Source: an uncultured Bacteroidota bacterium | GTDB taxonomy: Bacteria; Bacteroidota; Bacteroidia; Bacteroidales; WCHB1-69 | Assembly (NCBI GenBank): GCA_902796805.1 | Contig: CADBQG010000015.1 | Coordinates: 1 to 64,000, forward strand | Reading direction: 5' to 3' | Length of the DNA stretch: 64,000 bases | Shown: in pieces, positions 1 through 7,465 of the stretch | Layout: each line of letters begins with the position of its first letter | Numbering within the stretch: position 1 is the stretch's first letter | The notes under the pieces: model-generated | Told to the model about the DNA's origin: nothing | Databases searched by the model: none | Seen by the model: the letters and a program-made list of their open reading frames with translations, nothing else | Made by a program: the position numbers and the translations under genes

Positions 1-1
1 A

Positions 2-502
2 GTCGTGGATATCACAATATTGAAGAACTCCAAACCTATTGCAGGAATTGGAGTGAAATTTGTGATGCAGAATTATTCACAAAATTCCAACAATTATTTC
101 GAGAACATGTTGGGCGAAACAGCGAACATTCGTTGTGCTAACATCCCCTATTTTCAGATATTTATAATTCCCGACAAACTGCCCTATTATAAAAATGATG
201 GCACTATTCAAAAATGGGAGGAGTTTTCCATTCACAATTCGGCCAAATATCTGACTCTTTCTAAGGACGACATACAAACATCTGTGCATACGCCAACTAA
301 AACATTATTGTTTGTAGTGCATTTGCCTGAAATCAAGGAAGAAGTTTTCGACCGATATGATTATGTCCATTATTATGAACGGCAGCAGAATCTTCAAGTT
401 TGCGAATCACCTATGCAATATGGCACTTTTTCCTCCGCTGTCGTCCACAACGACTATGAAGAATTTGCCGAAAAGGTTGTGCATTACATACGGTTTTTGT
501 GA
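2..502 (+). CDS. Restriction-endonuclease-like protein, C-terminal part (5' end outside window)
   Basis: The reading frame is open at the left edge, so only about the last 166 residues are visible and the true start lies outside the window. The visible part opens with an acidic residue in VDI, followed about 15 residues later by a hydrophobic strand ending in VKF, then a polar Asn-rich stretch (NYSQNSNNYFE) and GETAN. This layout resembles the nuclease core and substrate-facing part of some type II restriction enzymes of Bacteroidota, but the residue two before the Lys is Gly, so a standard D/ExK motif is not seen. A strong hairpin terminator follows directly. The family call is an inference from general resemblance; a fragment of another DNA-acting protein is possible. 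Confidence 0.4.
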   Translation, partial: VVDITILKNSKPIAGIGVKFVMQNYSQNSNNYFENMLGETANIRCANIPYFQIFIIPDKLPYYKNDGTIQKWEEFSIHNSAKYLTLSKDDIQTSVHTPTKTLLFVVHLPEIKEEVFDRYDYVHYYERQQNLQVCESPMQYGTFSSAVVHNDYEEFAEKVVHYIRFL

Positions 503-521
503 TTCGCCCCTACACACCCCC

Positions 522-566
522 AAAAACCGGGCGTTGACCATTCGCGGTCGGCGCCCGGTTTTTCGT
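522..566 (+). terminator. Rho-independent terminator after the restriction-like gene
   Basis: A 12-bp inverted repeat (AAAAACCGGGCG at 522-533, its complement at 552-563) with an 18-nt loop ends in a T run. It lies 20 nt after the stop codon of the upstream gene and before the promoter of the next one, so it separates the two units. Confidence 0.8.
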
Positions 567-619
567 CTCACAACGCCAAAATACCGGTTTGCAAATGAGA
601 ATGTTATACATTTTCTTTA

Positions 620-657
620 TTATAATGAAAAATTCTTATAATATATTTTCATTATAA
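620..657 (+). promoter_or_regulatory. AT-rich inverted repeat, candidate operator
   Basis: TTATAATGAAAA (620-631) and its exact reverse complement (646-657) are separated by 14 nt. The repeat ends 11 nt before the -7 box of the ATPase gene, where a repressor or activator would act. Operator function is inferred from position and symmetry. Confidence 0.45.
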
Positions 658-668
658 CAAAAAAATCA

Positions 669-676
669 TATCTTTG
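669..676 (+). promoter_or_regulatory. Bacteroidota -7 box for the AAA_14 ATPase
   Basis: TATCTTTG matches the TAnnTTTG consensus exactly and lies 26 nt before the ATG at 703, giving a short leader. Confidence 0.6.
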
Positions 677-702
677 CAGTTCTATAAAAACAATCCCGCA
701 AC

Positions 703-1836
703 ATGATAAAAAGGAAACTTAAGGAGCAGATTGACAGAATATTATACAAAAACAAGGTGGTGCTTGTGGTCGGGCCGAGGCAGGTGGGCAAAACCACACT
801 TCTCCGAATGATGCGAGAAAACATGGACGGAAACGTGCTTTTCTGGAACTGCGACGAACCGGACATTCGAGGTAAACTGAATAACCCGACCTCTTCGGAG
901 CTCGGGGCCGAAACCGCTACTGCAAATATGATTCTGATAGACGAAGCTCAAAGAGTACCCAATATCGGCGTTACATTGAAATTGCTGGTGGATAATTTTC
1001 CGGAGAAACAGGTGGTTGTGACCGGATCATCGGCGATAGGACTTTCGAATTCCATTAATGAGCCTCTGACAGGCCGAAAATATGAATACGTGATGTATAT
1101 GTTTTCCGCCGAGGAGCTGATTCAGGAGTTTGGCGCGTCTGAAGAACGGAGAATGCTGGAAAGAAGAATGATTTATGGATCTTATCCGGAAGTGGTGAAT
1201 TCACCAGGCGAAGAAAAACTGACCCTTACCAATTTGGTGAACAGCTATTTGTATAAGGACATCTTTTCTTTTCAGGATGTCCGCAAACCGGAAATCATAG
1301 AGCAACTGCTTCAGGCTGTGGCTTTGCAGATCGGCAGCGAAGTCTCTTTTAACGAATTGGGACGTATGCTGGGCCTCACCTCCATCACCGTCCAACGTTA
1401 CATCGATTTGCTGGAAAAATCGTATGTGCTGTTCCATTTGCGTTCTTTCAGCCGTAATATGCGCACTGAACTGAAAAAAAGTCGTAAAATATACTTTTGT
1501 GACAATGGCGTCCGCAATGCCATCATTGGCGACTACAAGGATTTGTCGCTTCGCTCGGACACAGGGGCACTGTGGGAGAATTACGTTGTCAGTGAGCGAA
1601 TGAAGCACAACGCATATAGTTCCTTTTATGGGAAAAACTATTTCTGGCGCACACAACAACAGCAGGAGGTGGACTATATAGAGGAATACGATGGCACACT
1701 CCACGCGTATGAATTTAAATGGAGTAGCCATAAACAACCCCGTCTGACAGAATCCTTTTCAAAAAATTACCCCAACCATACCTTTGCGGTAATCTCCCCT
1801 GACAACTATCAGGATTTCGTTTGCGGAAGGTTATAA
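703..1836 (+). CDS. AAA_14-family ATPase with DUF4143 domain
   Basis: This 377-residue protein has the two-domain plan of the widespread AAA_14/DUF4143 family. The N-terminal ATPase carries a Walker A motif GPRQVGKTT at residues 24-32, a Walker B LIDEAQ near residue 78 and a sensor-like VVTGSSA. The C-terminal DUF4143 region ends in a PD-(D/E)xK-like fold: ENYVV, then EVDYIEEYDG, then YEFKW. A winged-helix-like segment (FNELGRMLGLTSITVQRYIDLLE) sits between them. Cellular role is not established for the family; genomes often hold many copies in accessory regions. An exact -7 box and an upstream AT-rich inverted repeat suggest its own regulated promoter. The gene ends at a 24-bp palindrome shared with the convergent gene. 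Confidence 0.9.
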   Translation: MIKRKLKEQIDRILYKNKVVLVVGPRQVGKTTLLRMMRENMDGNVLFWNCDEPDIRGKLNNPTSSELGAETATANMILIDEAQRVPNIGVTLKLLVDNFPEKQVVVTGSSAIGLSNSINEPLTGRKYEYVMYMFSAEELIQEFGASEERRMLERRMIYGSYPEVVNSPGEEKLTLTNLVNSYLYKDIFSFQDVRKPEIIEQLLQAVALQIGSEVSFNELGRMLGLTSITVQRYIDLLEKSYVLFHLRSFSRNMRTELKKSRKIYFCDNGVRNAIIGDYKDLSLRSDTGALWENYVVSERMKHNAYSSFYGKNYFWRTQQQQEVDYIEEYDGTLHAYEFKWSSHKQPRLTESFSKNYPNHTFAVISPDNYQDFVCGRL

Positions 1837-1844
1837 AATGTAGC

Positions 1845-1868
1845 AGGGGCGAATAATTATTCGCCCCT
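1845..1868. repeat. 24-bp perfect palindrome between convergent genes
   Basis: AGGGGCGAATAA is followed directly by its own reverse complement. The element covers the gap between the stop of the ATPase gene and the stop of the opposing amidotransferase gene, whose stop codon overlaps its edge. A half copy (ATTCGCCCCTAC) occurs at 502-513, also just at a gene end. It could act as a bidirectional terminator or be a dispersed palindromic repeat. Confidence 0.7.
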
Positions 1869-2772
1869 ACAATGCCCCTAACAAAAATTCCGCCACCACC
1901 TCCCCCTGGTGTTCCATCTCCTCCATCGTTTCCAACGCCCGCCGTTTCATCGCATCATCCTCGTTTTCTGCATGGTTGAGGATGAGGTGTCGCTCGTAGT
2001 CCACCGTAAATTCCGGATGCCCTTGGAAGGTGATGATATGCCGGCCGATGCGGAAGCCTTCGTAACGGCAGAAGTTGCTGGTGGCGAGGGGAATGGCATC
2101 TTCAGGCAGGCGTGTCACCTGGTCATGGTGGTTGACGATAAGGCGCATTTTCTTGTCTGGGAAGTAGGGGAACAGCTCCGCGTCCAGAATTTTCATTTCG
2201 CGGATGCCCACGCCCCAGCCGCCCACGTGGCGTTCTACAAGTCCGCCCAACGCCTGTGCGATAACCTGGTGCCCGAAACAGATGCCGACGAGGGGGATTT
2301 GCATTTTCGCTGCCTTCCGAACCCACTCCTGCAGGTCAAGAATCCAGGGCAACGTGTCGTAGGCGGCGTTGTTGGAGCCTGTAATGAGGTAAAGCTCATC
2401 CGATGCAGGATGTTCGGGTAGCTCGCCGTCCCAAGTCTGGTATATGTTGAATGCAAGATTTTGATTCACAGAACGGAAAAGTCTTGCGAACATAGATTCG
2501 TAACTCGGGATGTTCTCCGGCAATAGTCCGGGAAACGTGTCACAAAGCAGGATGTTGATTGTTTGTCGGTGCAGATTCGGATAGTTGATGAATGGCATCC
2601 CTTTGTCGGCAGCCTCCTCCACCATTTTGGGAGTGAGTTCCTGTTTGCAGACCCCGAAAACGGTTTTGTCATTCAGATCATACCAGGGAATGCCCACGCA
2701 TGGCATCTGCTCGTCAAACGTCTTCATGCTTGACATTTGTGCAGCTCGTTCTTTGTCGGATAATTCAGTCAT
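1867..2772 (-). CDS. Class I glutamine amidotransferase-like protein
   Basis: A 301-residue protein whose main part (from about residue 72) is a class I glutamine amidotransferase domain. The nucleophile motif GICFGHQ and the C-terminal GHPEF pair give the Cys-His-Glu triad. Stand-alone members of this group are often labelled GMP-synthase-like and may hydrolyse gamma-glutamyl compounds; the substrate here is unknown. The first 70 residues are not part of the usual domain and are rich in charged residues. The start at 2772 is supported by a -7 box at 2805-2812, about 33 nt upstream, though internal Met starts are possible. It is transcribed towards the AAA_14 gene and stands alone. Confidence 0.85.
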   Translation of the reverse strand: MTELSDKERAAQMSSMKTFDEQMPCVGIPWYDLNDKTVFGVCKQELTPKMVEEAADKGMPFINYPNLHRQTINILLCDTFPGLLPENIPSYESMFARLFRSVNQNLAFNIYQTWDGELPEHPASDELYLITGSNNAAYDTLPWILDLQEWVRKAAKMQIPLVGICFGHQVIAQALGGLVERHVGGWGVGIREMKILDAELFPYFPDKKMRLIVNHHDQVTRLPEDAIPLATSNFCRYEGFRIGRHIITFQGHPEFTVDYERHLILNHAENEDDAMKRRALETMEEMEHQGEVVAEFLLGAL

Positions 2773-2804
2773 TGCTTTAGCAAAAGATGATTTCTTTCAG
2801 GCTG

Positions 2805-2812
2805 CAAAGGTA
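2805..2812 (-). promoter_or_regulatory. -7 box for the amidotransferase-like gene
   Basis: CAAAGGTA on the plus strand is TACCTTTG on the minus strand, an exact TAnnTTTG match about 33 nt before the start codon at 2772. Confidence 0.55.
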
Positions 2813-2925
2813 TGATTTTATTGAAAATCGCAGGGTGGTTCACACGCTTTTTGAACATGGAGGTAATCGTTCCCGAGAAAATAGTAACGGTGTCGATGCC
2901 GACTATGAGAAAAAAGCATTTTTTG

Positions 2926-2933
2926 TATCTTCG
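2926..2933 (+). promoter_or_regulatory. -7 box for the PAP2 gene
   Basis: TATCTTCG differs from TAnnTTTG at one position and lies 18 nt before the ATG at 2952. Confidence 0.45.
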
Positions 2934-2951
2934 CGCCGCTATTGAGGAATT

Positions 2952-3569
2952 ATGGTTGATATTTTTCATTCGCCGGCATTTGCGTGGGACATTGCGCTGC
3001 TCAAGTACATAAACGCGCTCAATTCTCCATTCATGGACGTGTTCATGTGGGTGGTGTCGAGCAACTACTTCGGTGTGTGCGTCTTTGTGTTGCTGTCGTT
3101 GCTGGTGGTTGCACTCTATAAGAAGTCGTCGTGGAAAGTCCTGGCGGTCATAGGGTTGACGGTGGCGTTAACCGACATGTTCTCTGCCCGTGTGATAAAG
3201 CCTTTGGTGCGGCGTCCCCGCCCGACCCACGACATCGAGTGTGTTGACCCGAGCGCCCTTCATCTGCACCGGAAGGACGACGGAAGCTATTATTACGGCG
3301 GGAAATACGGTTTTCCCTCAAACCATGCGGCCAATTTCATGGCCATGGCGATAATGTTCTCCTTTTTCATGAAAGGCCGTATGCGGACATACAGGCCGGC
3401 AGCGGCGTTTCTTTTCCTGCTGGCCTTCCTTGTGGGATACAGCAGGTGCTATCTTGCAGTGCACTATCCATCTGACGTTGTTGCGGGCTGGCTGCTTGCG
3501 GCGATGTTCTCCTCGGCGGCGCTGTTTGCGGCAAAAAGACTGAAGCTTCTCCCTGGCTCAGAACAGTAG
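2952..3569 (+). CDS. PAP2-family membrane phosphatase
   Basis: A 205-residue membrane protein of the type 2 phosphatidic acid phosphatase family. The three signature motifs are present in order: KPLVRRPRP (motif 1), PSNHAANF (motif 2, with Asn in place of the common Gly) and SRCYLAVHYPSDV (motif 3). Predicted membrane helices lie around residues 30-65, 110-135 and 155-195. Members remove phosphate from lipid or polyprenyl pyrophosphates on the outer side of the inner membrane; recycling of undecaprenyl pyrophosphate or lipid A dephosphorylation are both possible. The 3' end overlaps the convergent mntP gene by 12 nt. Confidence 0.9.
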   Translation: MVDIFHSPAFAWDIALLKYINALNSPFMDVFMWVVSSNYFGVCVFVLLSLLVVALYKKSSWKVLAVIGLTVALTDMFSARVIKPLVRRPRPTHDIECVDPSALHLHRKDDGSYYYGGKYGFPSNHAANFMAMAIMFSFFMKGRMRTYRPAAAFLFLLAFLVGYSRCYLAVHYPSDVVAGWLLAAMFSSAALFAAKRLKLLPGSEQ

Positions 3570-4112
3570 AATTTTCAGGCCGATGCAGACCAGGACGATT
3601 CCGCCGAGCACTCCAGCGTAATTGCCGACTTTTTCATTGGAGACGTTGCGGGCGACTCTGTAGGACACAAGGGAAACGATGAATGAAGTCGCCCCGATTG
3701 CCGCTACCGGGACAAGGATGCCTTCGTTTATCATTGCGAGGCTGAAACCCACAGCCAGCGCGTCGATGCTCGTGGCTGTCGCAAGCAAAAGCACGTTCTT
3801 CATTTTCCTGACATCGGTGTTCTCCGAACTTGAATTATTCTTGCCCACACTTTCCAAAATCATCCTGCATCCTAAGAAACAGAGAATCGCAAAAGCGATG
3901 TAAGGTGCCACTTTCCCGATTATCGACACTACACTCTCTCCCAGAAGCCAACCGGCTAACGGCATCAAGCCTTGGAACAGTCCGAAAAAGAAAGAAAACC
4001 GCCAGACGTATTTCCGTTCAAGTTGTGGTTGGGTTACTCCTATTACGCAACTGACTGCAAAACAGTCGATAGCGAGACTTGTTGAGAGCAAAATAAGTTC
4101 AAATGCGTTCAT
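3558..4112 (-). CDS. mntP: Manganese efflux pump MntP
   Basis: A 184-residue protein with about six hydrophobic segments in two repeats of three, as in the MntP (former DUF204/YebN) family. Conserved acidic residues are visible in the helices: SLAIDCFAV near the N-terminus and the matching TSIDALAVGFSLA in the second half. The family exports Mn(II) from the cytoplasm. A -7 box lies 30 nt upstream (4142-4149), leaving a leader too short for a manganese riboswitch. The 3' end overlaps that of the PAP2 gene on the other strand by 12 nt. Confidence 0.92.
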   Translation of the reverse strand: MNAFELILLSTSLAIDCFAVSCVIGVTQPQLERKYVWRFSFFFGLFQGLMPLAGWLLGESVVSIIGKVAPYIAFAILCFLGCRMILESVGKNNSSSENTDVRKMKNVLLLATATSIDALAVGFSLAMINEGILVPVAAIGATSFIVSLVSYRVARNVSNEKVGNYAGVLGGIVLVCIGLKILLF

Positions 4113-4141
4113 GTTGCATCAGGTGTTGGTTAAAATCGCTG

Positions 4142-4149
4142 CAAAAATA
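4142..4149 (-). promoter_or_regulatory. -7 box for mntP
   Basis: CAAAAATA on the plus strand reads TATTTTTG on the minus strand, an exact consensus match 30 nt before the mntP start. Confidence 0.55.
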
Positions 4150-4212
4150 TCATTTTTAAGAAATTTTAGTATTTTACATTGTGGCATGAGAAAAACCGAG
4201 GAAACAATTTTG

Positions 4213-4220
4213 TACTTTTG
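4213..4220 (+). promoter_or_regulatory. -7 box that fixes the start of the CapD-like gene
   Basis: TACTTTTG is an exact consensus match. It lies inside a longer possible reading frame, so the ATG at 4249, about 22 nt past the expected transcription start, is the usable start codon. Confidence 0.6.
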
Positions 4221-4248
4221 CCAAATTTTTAAATCGCGAGAAACTGTG

Positions 4249-6171
4249 ATGAAATCAAGAACCTCCCCTGTTAAGCGACTCTACTTGGCAGTCAGGAATT
4301 TGGGTATAACGCCGGCGTGGGCTGTCATGCTTATAGACATGCTCGTTGTTTTCTTCTCGGTGGCACTTGCCCTTTTCATAAGGGAGAACTTCAAGTTCCC
4401 GACATCAATAAACTACTTTGACTGGCTTTACGCTCCTCTGATGATAATCCCCGTGAGGTTTCTTGCATTCCTCGTCTTCCAGACACACCATCTTGTGGTA
4501 CGTTACACCAACACGCGCGATGTGGTTAAAATATATGCGGCTTGCGTAACCGGCTCCATTTTGATTTTCCTCATCAACGTGGTCTTCTTTCTCGTGAACC
4601 ACCGTTATCCCATCCCCAACTCTGTGTGGATAATAGAATTTTTCATAACATCCACTTTGCTGGTGCTTTATAGGTTCGCTTTCAAGATGTATTATATGGA
4701 AACGGTCCATCCCGCCAAGTCCAGGAAAAACATCATAATATTCGGCGCCGGCGAATCCGGGGTTATAACCAAAAGGACCATAGACCGCGACAACGCCTCC
4801 AAGTACAAGGTGCTCGCCTTTTTCGACGAGGACGGCAGCAAGATTGGGATGCAGTTGGAGAGCCTGCCTGTTATTGCATATTCAAAGCTGGCCTCCTACC
4901 TGAAGAAAAACGACATATCATTTCTGATCATCGCTGTGCAGAAGATATCGAATGCAAAGGTGAACGAAATCACCAACATCTCGTTGCCCTTTAATGTGAA
5001 GGTTCTCAAGGTGCCCCCTGTAAACCGGTGGCTGAACGGAAACCTGAGTTTCAAGCAGATAAGGAAGGTGAGGATTGAAGACCTCCTTTCGCGAGAACCT
5101 ATAGAACTCGACATGTCGCTGCTCACACTGGAACTTCAGGGCAAGACAATAATGATAACAGGGGCGGCCGGTTCGATAGGAAGCCAGATCGTCCGCCAGC
5201 TTCTTCCGTTCGACTACGGAAAGCTTGTCCTCATCGACGAAGCGGAGACACCATGTTTTTACCTCTCCAACGAAATGATGCAGACAAACGGGATGCGCGA
5301 CATAAAGATGCACATAATGGACATCTGCGACGCGCACCAGATGGAAAGGGTCATGATGAAGTACAGACCCGACATAATATACCATGCCGCGGCCTACAAG
5401 CATGTTCCCATGATGGAACAGAATGTGCGCTCCGCAGTCAAGGTCAACGTTGGCGGGACAAAACTTCTCGCCGACCTCGCAGTGAAGGCGGGTGTGAAAA
5501 AGTTCGTGATGGTTTCGACCGACAAGGCCGTGAACCCTACGAACGTGATGGGAGCCTCGAAGCGTATCGCCGAGATGTACGTGCAGTCGCTCAGCTCGCA
5601 CCAGGACCGCACGAAGTTCGTGACCACACGGTTCGGCAACGTACTCGACTCCAACGGGTCTGTGATTCCGATTTTCAGGAAGCAGATCGAGGACGGAGTG
5701 CCGCTTACGGTCACTCACCCCGATATTACAAGGTATTTCATGACTATCAAGGAGGCCTGTCAGCTTGTTATAACAGCCGGTGCCATGGGGCAGGGCGGCG
5801 AGATCTTCATTTTCGACATGGGTGAGTCAGTCAAGGTCGACGACATAGCCAAGAAGATGATTGAACTTTCAGGCCTGAAGCTGAATAGGGATATAACCAT
5901 CAAGTACACGGGTCTGCGGCCGGGTGAGAAGCTGTATGAGGAGCTTCTTGCAAACGAAGAGAACACCATCAAGACCCCTCATTCCAAAATAATGATAGCC
6001 AAGGTGAACCCGCAGCGCTACGACGTGATTCTTCCCGAAGTGGAGAAGCTCATCTCGCTGGAAGATGAAAACAAGTTCGTGATAGTGGAGCAGATGAAGC
6101 ACATCGTGCCAGAGTATGTAAGCAACAATTCAGCGTTCGAGGCGCTCGACAAAGAACAAAAAAATGGATAG
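4249..6171 (+). CDS. Membrane-bound UDP-sugar 4,6-dehydratase, CapD/FlaA1 (WbpM/PglF) type
   Basis: A 640-residue polysaccharide biosynthesis protein. The N-terminal ~140 residues hold four membrane helices; then comes a first Rossmann-like domain (IIFGAGESG) and from about residue 300 the catalytic extended short-chain dehydrogenase domain with TGAAGSIGSQ for NAD(P) binding. The active-site pattern STDKAVNPTNVMGASK has the Thr-Met-Lys arrangement seen in WbpM/PglF relatives. Family members convert UDP-GlcNAc to the 4-keto-6-deoxy sugar, the first step to bacillosamine or QuiNAc-type sugars of surface glycans. The start is chosen after the -7 box at 4213-4220. The next gene, a sugar oxidoreductase, overlaps it by 8 nt, so the two are probably co-translated. 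Confidence 0.93.
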   Translation: MKSRTSPVKRLYLAVRNLGITPAWAVMLIDMLVVFFSVALALFIRENFKFPTSINYFDWLYAPLMIIPVRFLAFLVFQTHHLVVRYTNTRDVVKIYAACVTGSILIFLINVVFFLVNHRYPIPNSVWIIEFFITSTLLVLYRFAFKMYYMETVHPAKSRKNIIIFGAGESGVITKRTIDRDNASKYKVLAFFDEDGSKIGMQLESLPVIAYSKLASYLKKNDISFLIIAVQKISNAKVNEITNISLPFNVKVLKVPPVNRWLNGNLSFKQIRKVRIEDLLSREPIELDMSLLTLELQGKTIMITGAAGSIGSQIVRQLLPFDYGKLVLIDEAETPCFYLSNEMMQTNGMRDIKMHIMDICDAHQMERVMMKYRPDIIYHAAAYKHVPMMEQNVRSAVKVNVGGTKLLADLAVKAGVKKFVMVSTDKAVNPTNVMGASKRIAEMYVQSLSSHQDRTKFVTTRFGNVLDSNGSVIPIFRKQIEDGVPLTVTHPDITRYFMTIKEACQLVITAGAMGQGGEIFIFDMGESVKVDDIAKKMIELSGLKLNRDITIKYTGLRPGEKLYEELLANEENTIKTPHSKIMIAKVNPQRYDVILPEVEKLISLEDENKFVIVEQMKHIVPEYVSNNSAFEALDKEQKNG

Positions 6172-7138
6172 GGCAAGAAATTTCGCTGTATTCGGTGTTG
6201 CCGGATATGTGGCGCCGCGCCATCTCAGGGCCATAAAGGAGACAGGCAACAACATGGTCGCAGCCTACGACAAGTCGGACAGTGTAGGCGTGATTGACGC
6301 ATATTTCCCCGACGCCGCCTTTTTCACGGAAATGGAGCTTTTCGACAGGCATGTGTCGAAAATGAAGAACACACCTCAGGAGTTGGACTACATATCTGTA
6401 TGCACTCCGAACTACCTTCATGACGCCCATACGCGCTACGCATTGCGCCTCGGCACAGATGTGATTTGCGAAAAACCGCTTGTTCTCAATCCTTGGAATG
6501 TAGATTATCTTCAAAATGTGGAAAGAGAGACCGGGCACCGCGTGTCGAACATCCTGCAACTCCGCCTCCATCCATCAATCGTGGCGTTGAAGAAGAAGAT
6601 AGAAAGCGGTCCGCGAGACAAGGTGTACGACGTCGATCTGACGTACATTACTGCGCGTGGAAACTGGTACTACACGAGCTGGAAGGGCAACGAGAGCAAG
6701 AGCGGCGGCATCGCAACCAACATTGGAGTACATTTCTACGACATGCTTTATTATCTCTTCGGCGATGTGCAGGAAAACGTTGTCCATGTGTCAACTCACG
6801 ATCGCGTGGCCGGGTTCATAAGACTTAAGAATGCCAGAGTGCGTTATTTTCTTAGCATCAACAAGGCGACATTGCCAGTTGAGGCCGTAGAAGCTGGCAA
6901 GACTGTTTTCCGCAGGATTGTTATTGACGGCGAGGTCTTTGAGTTCAGCGATGGTTTCACGGACCTCCATACCGAGAGCTATCGGCAGATTTTACAAGGC
7001 AACGGCTTCGGATTAGACGATGTGCGCCCCTGCATACAAATGATTTATGAAATCCGGAACGCCGCACCCGTAGGGCTCAAGGGCGACTACCATCCGCTGG
7101 CGAAACTGCCCTGCGACGGCCACCCTTTCGGTATGTGA
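6164..7138 (+). CDS. Gfo/Idh/MocA oxidoreductase, WbpB/WlbA-like
   Basis: A 324-residue NAD-dependent oxidoreductase. The N-terminal Rossmann fold is seen in FAVFGVAGYV, and the family Lys lies in CEKPLVL. The sequence YISVCTPNYLHDAHTRYALRLGTDVICEKP is close to UDP-N-acetylglucosamine(-uronate) 3-dehydrogenases of the WbpB/WlbA group, which make 3-keto UDP-sugars on the way to 2,3-diamino sugars in O-antigen. Length fits that group. The ATG overlaps the end of the dehydratase gene by 8 nt. The exact UDP-sugar is inferred from family and partner only. No aminotransferase or acetyltransferase partner lies next to it. Confidence 0.85.
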   Translation: MDRARNFAVFGVAGYVAPRHLRAIKETGNNMVAAYDKSDSVGVIDAYFPDAAFFTEMELFDRHVSKMKNTPQELDYISVCTPNYLHDAHTRYALRLGTDVICEKPLVLNPWNVDYLQNVERETGHRVSNILQLRLHPSIVALKKKIESGPRDKVYDVDLTYITARGNWYYTSWKGNESKSGGIATNIGVHFYDMLYYLFGDVQENVVHVSTHDRVAGFIRLKNARVRYFLSINKATLPVEAVEAGKTVFRRIVIDGEVFEFSDGFTDLHTESYRQILQGNGFGLDDVRPCIQMIYEIRNAAPVGLKGDYHPLAKLPCDGHPFGM

Positions 7139-7465
7139 CAGGTGATGATAAATGTAAGTTCTCTAATAATTTTGCCGCTTTGTTTTTGATTCGTCCCCTG
7201 TGCCGTAAATGGCGATGTCAGTCGCAATTTAGAAGCAGAATGGGAAAGGAATGCATTTAAATATATAGTTTCGTAACATAAGTATAGAGGTGTAAAACCA
7301 GTATTTTTCATAAATAAGACAATTAGTGTCAGCAAATCATCGCCCGAGCTGGAGATTATTTTGTCAGCGCAATCAAAAAAATAATTTTATATCTTTGCCG
7401 ATTGTTGTCGGGTGGTGATGGCCGCCGTGACAGCACTGTAGTAGAACAATTAAAAAACAGACAAT
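7139..7465. other. Intergenic region of 327 nt
   Basis: Between the WbpB-like gene and the aminotransferase operon no convincing gene, tRNA or terminator hairpin is seen. The only clear signal is a -7 box at 7390-7397. The 68 nt between that box and the ATG contain GC-rich stretches that could fold but match no riboswitch known to me. Confidence 0.5.
7390..7397 (+). promoter_or_regulatory. -7 box for the aminotransferase-waaA-lemA operon
   Basis: TATCTTTG matches the consensus exactly, 69 nt before the ATG at 7466. A TTTG lies upstream at 7360-7363 but the spacing is longer than the usual ~19 nt. Confidence 0.5.

Noticed and set aside
4113..4248. Longer N-terminus for the CapD-like protein starting at 4111
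   Set aside because: An exact -7 box at 4213-4220 lies within it and the extra residues overlap the mntP promoter region.
4625..4633. TGTGGATAA, a perfect DnaA-box-like 9-mer
   Set aside because: A single copy inside the CapD-like coding region with no cluster, so not evidence of an origin.
7398..7465. Possible riboswitch in the leader of the aminotransferase operon
   Set aside because: The GC-rich leader is too short and matches no known riboswitch core.
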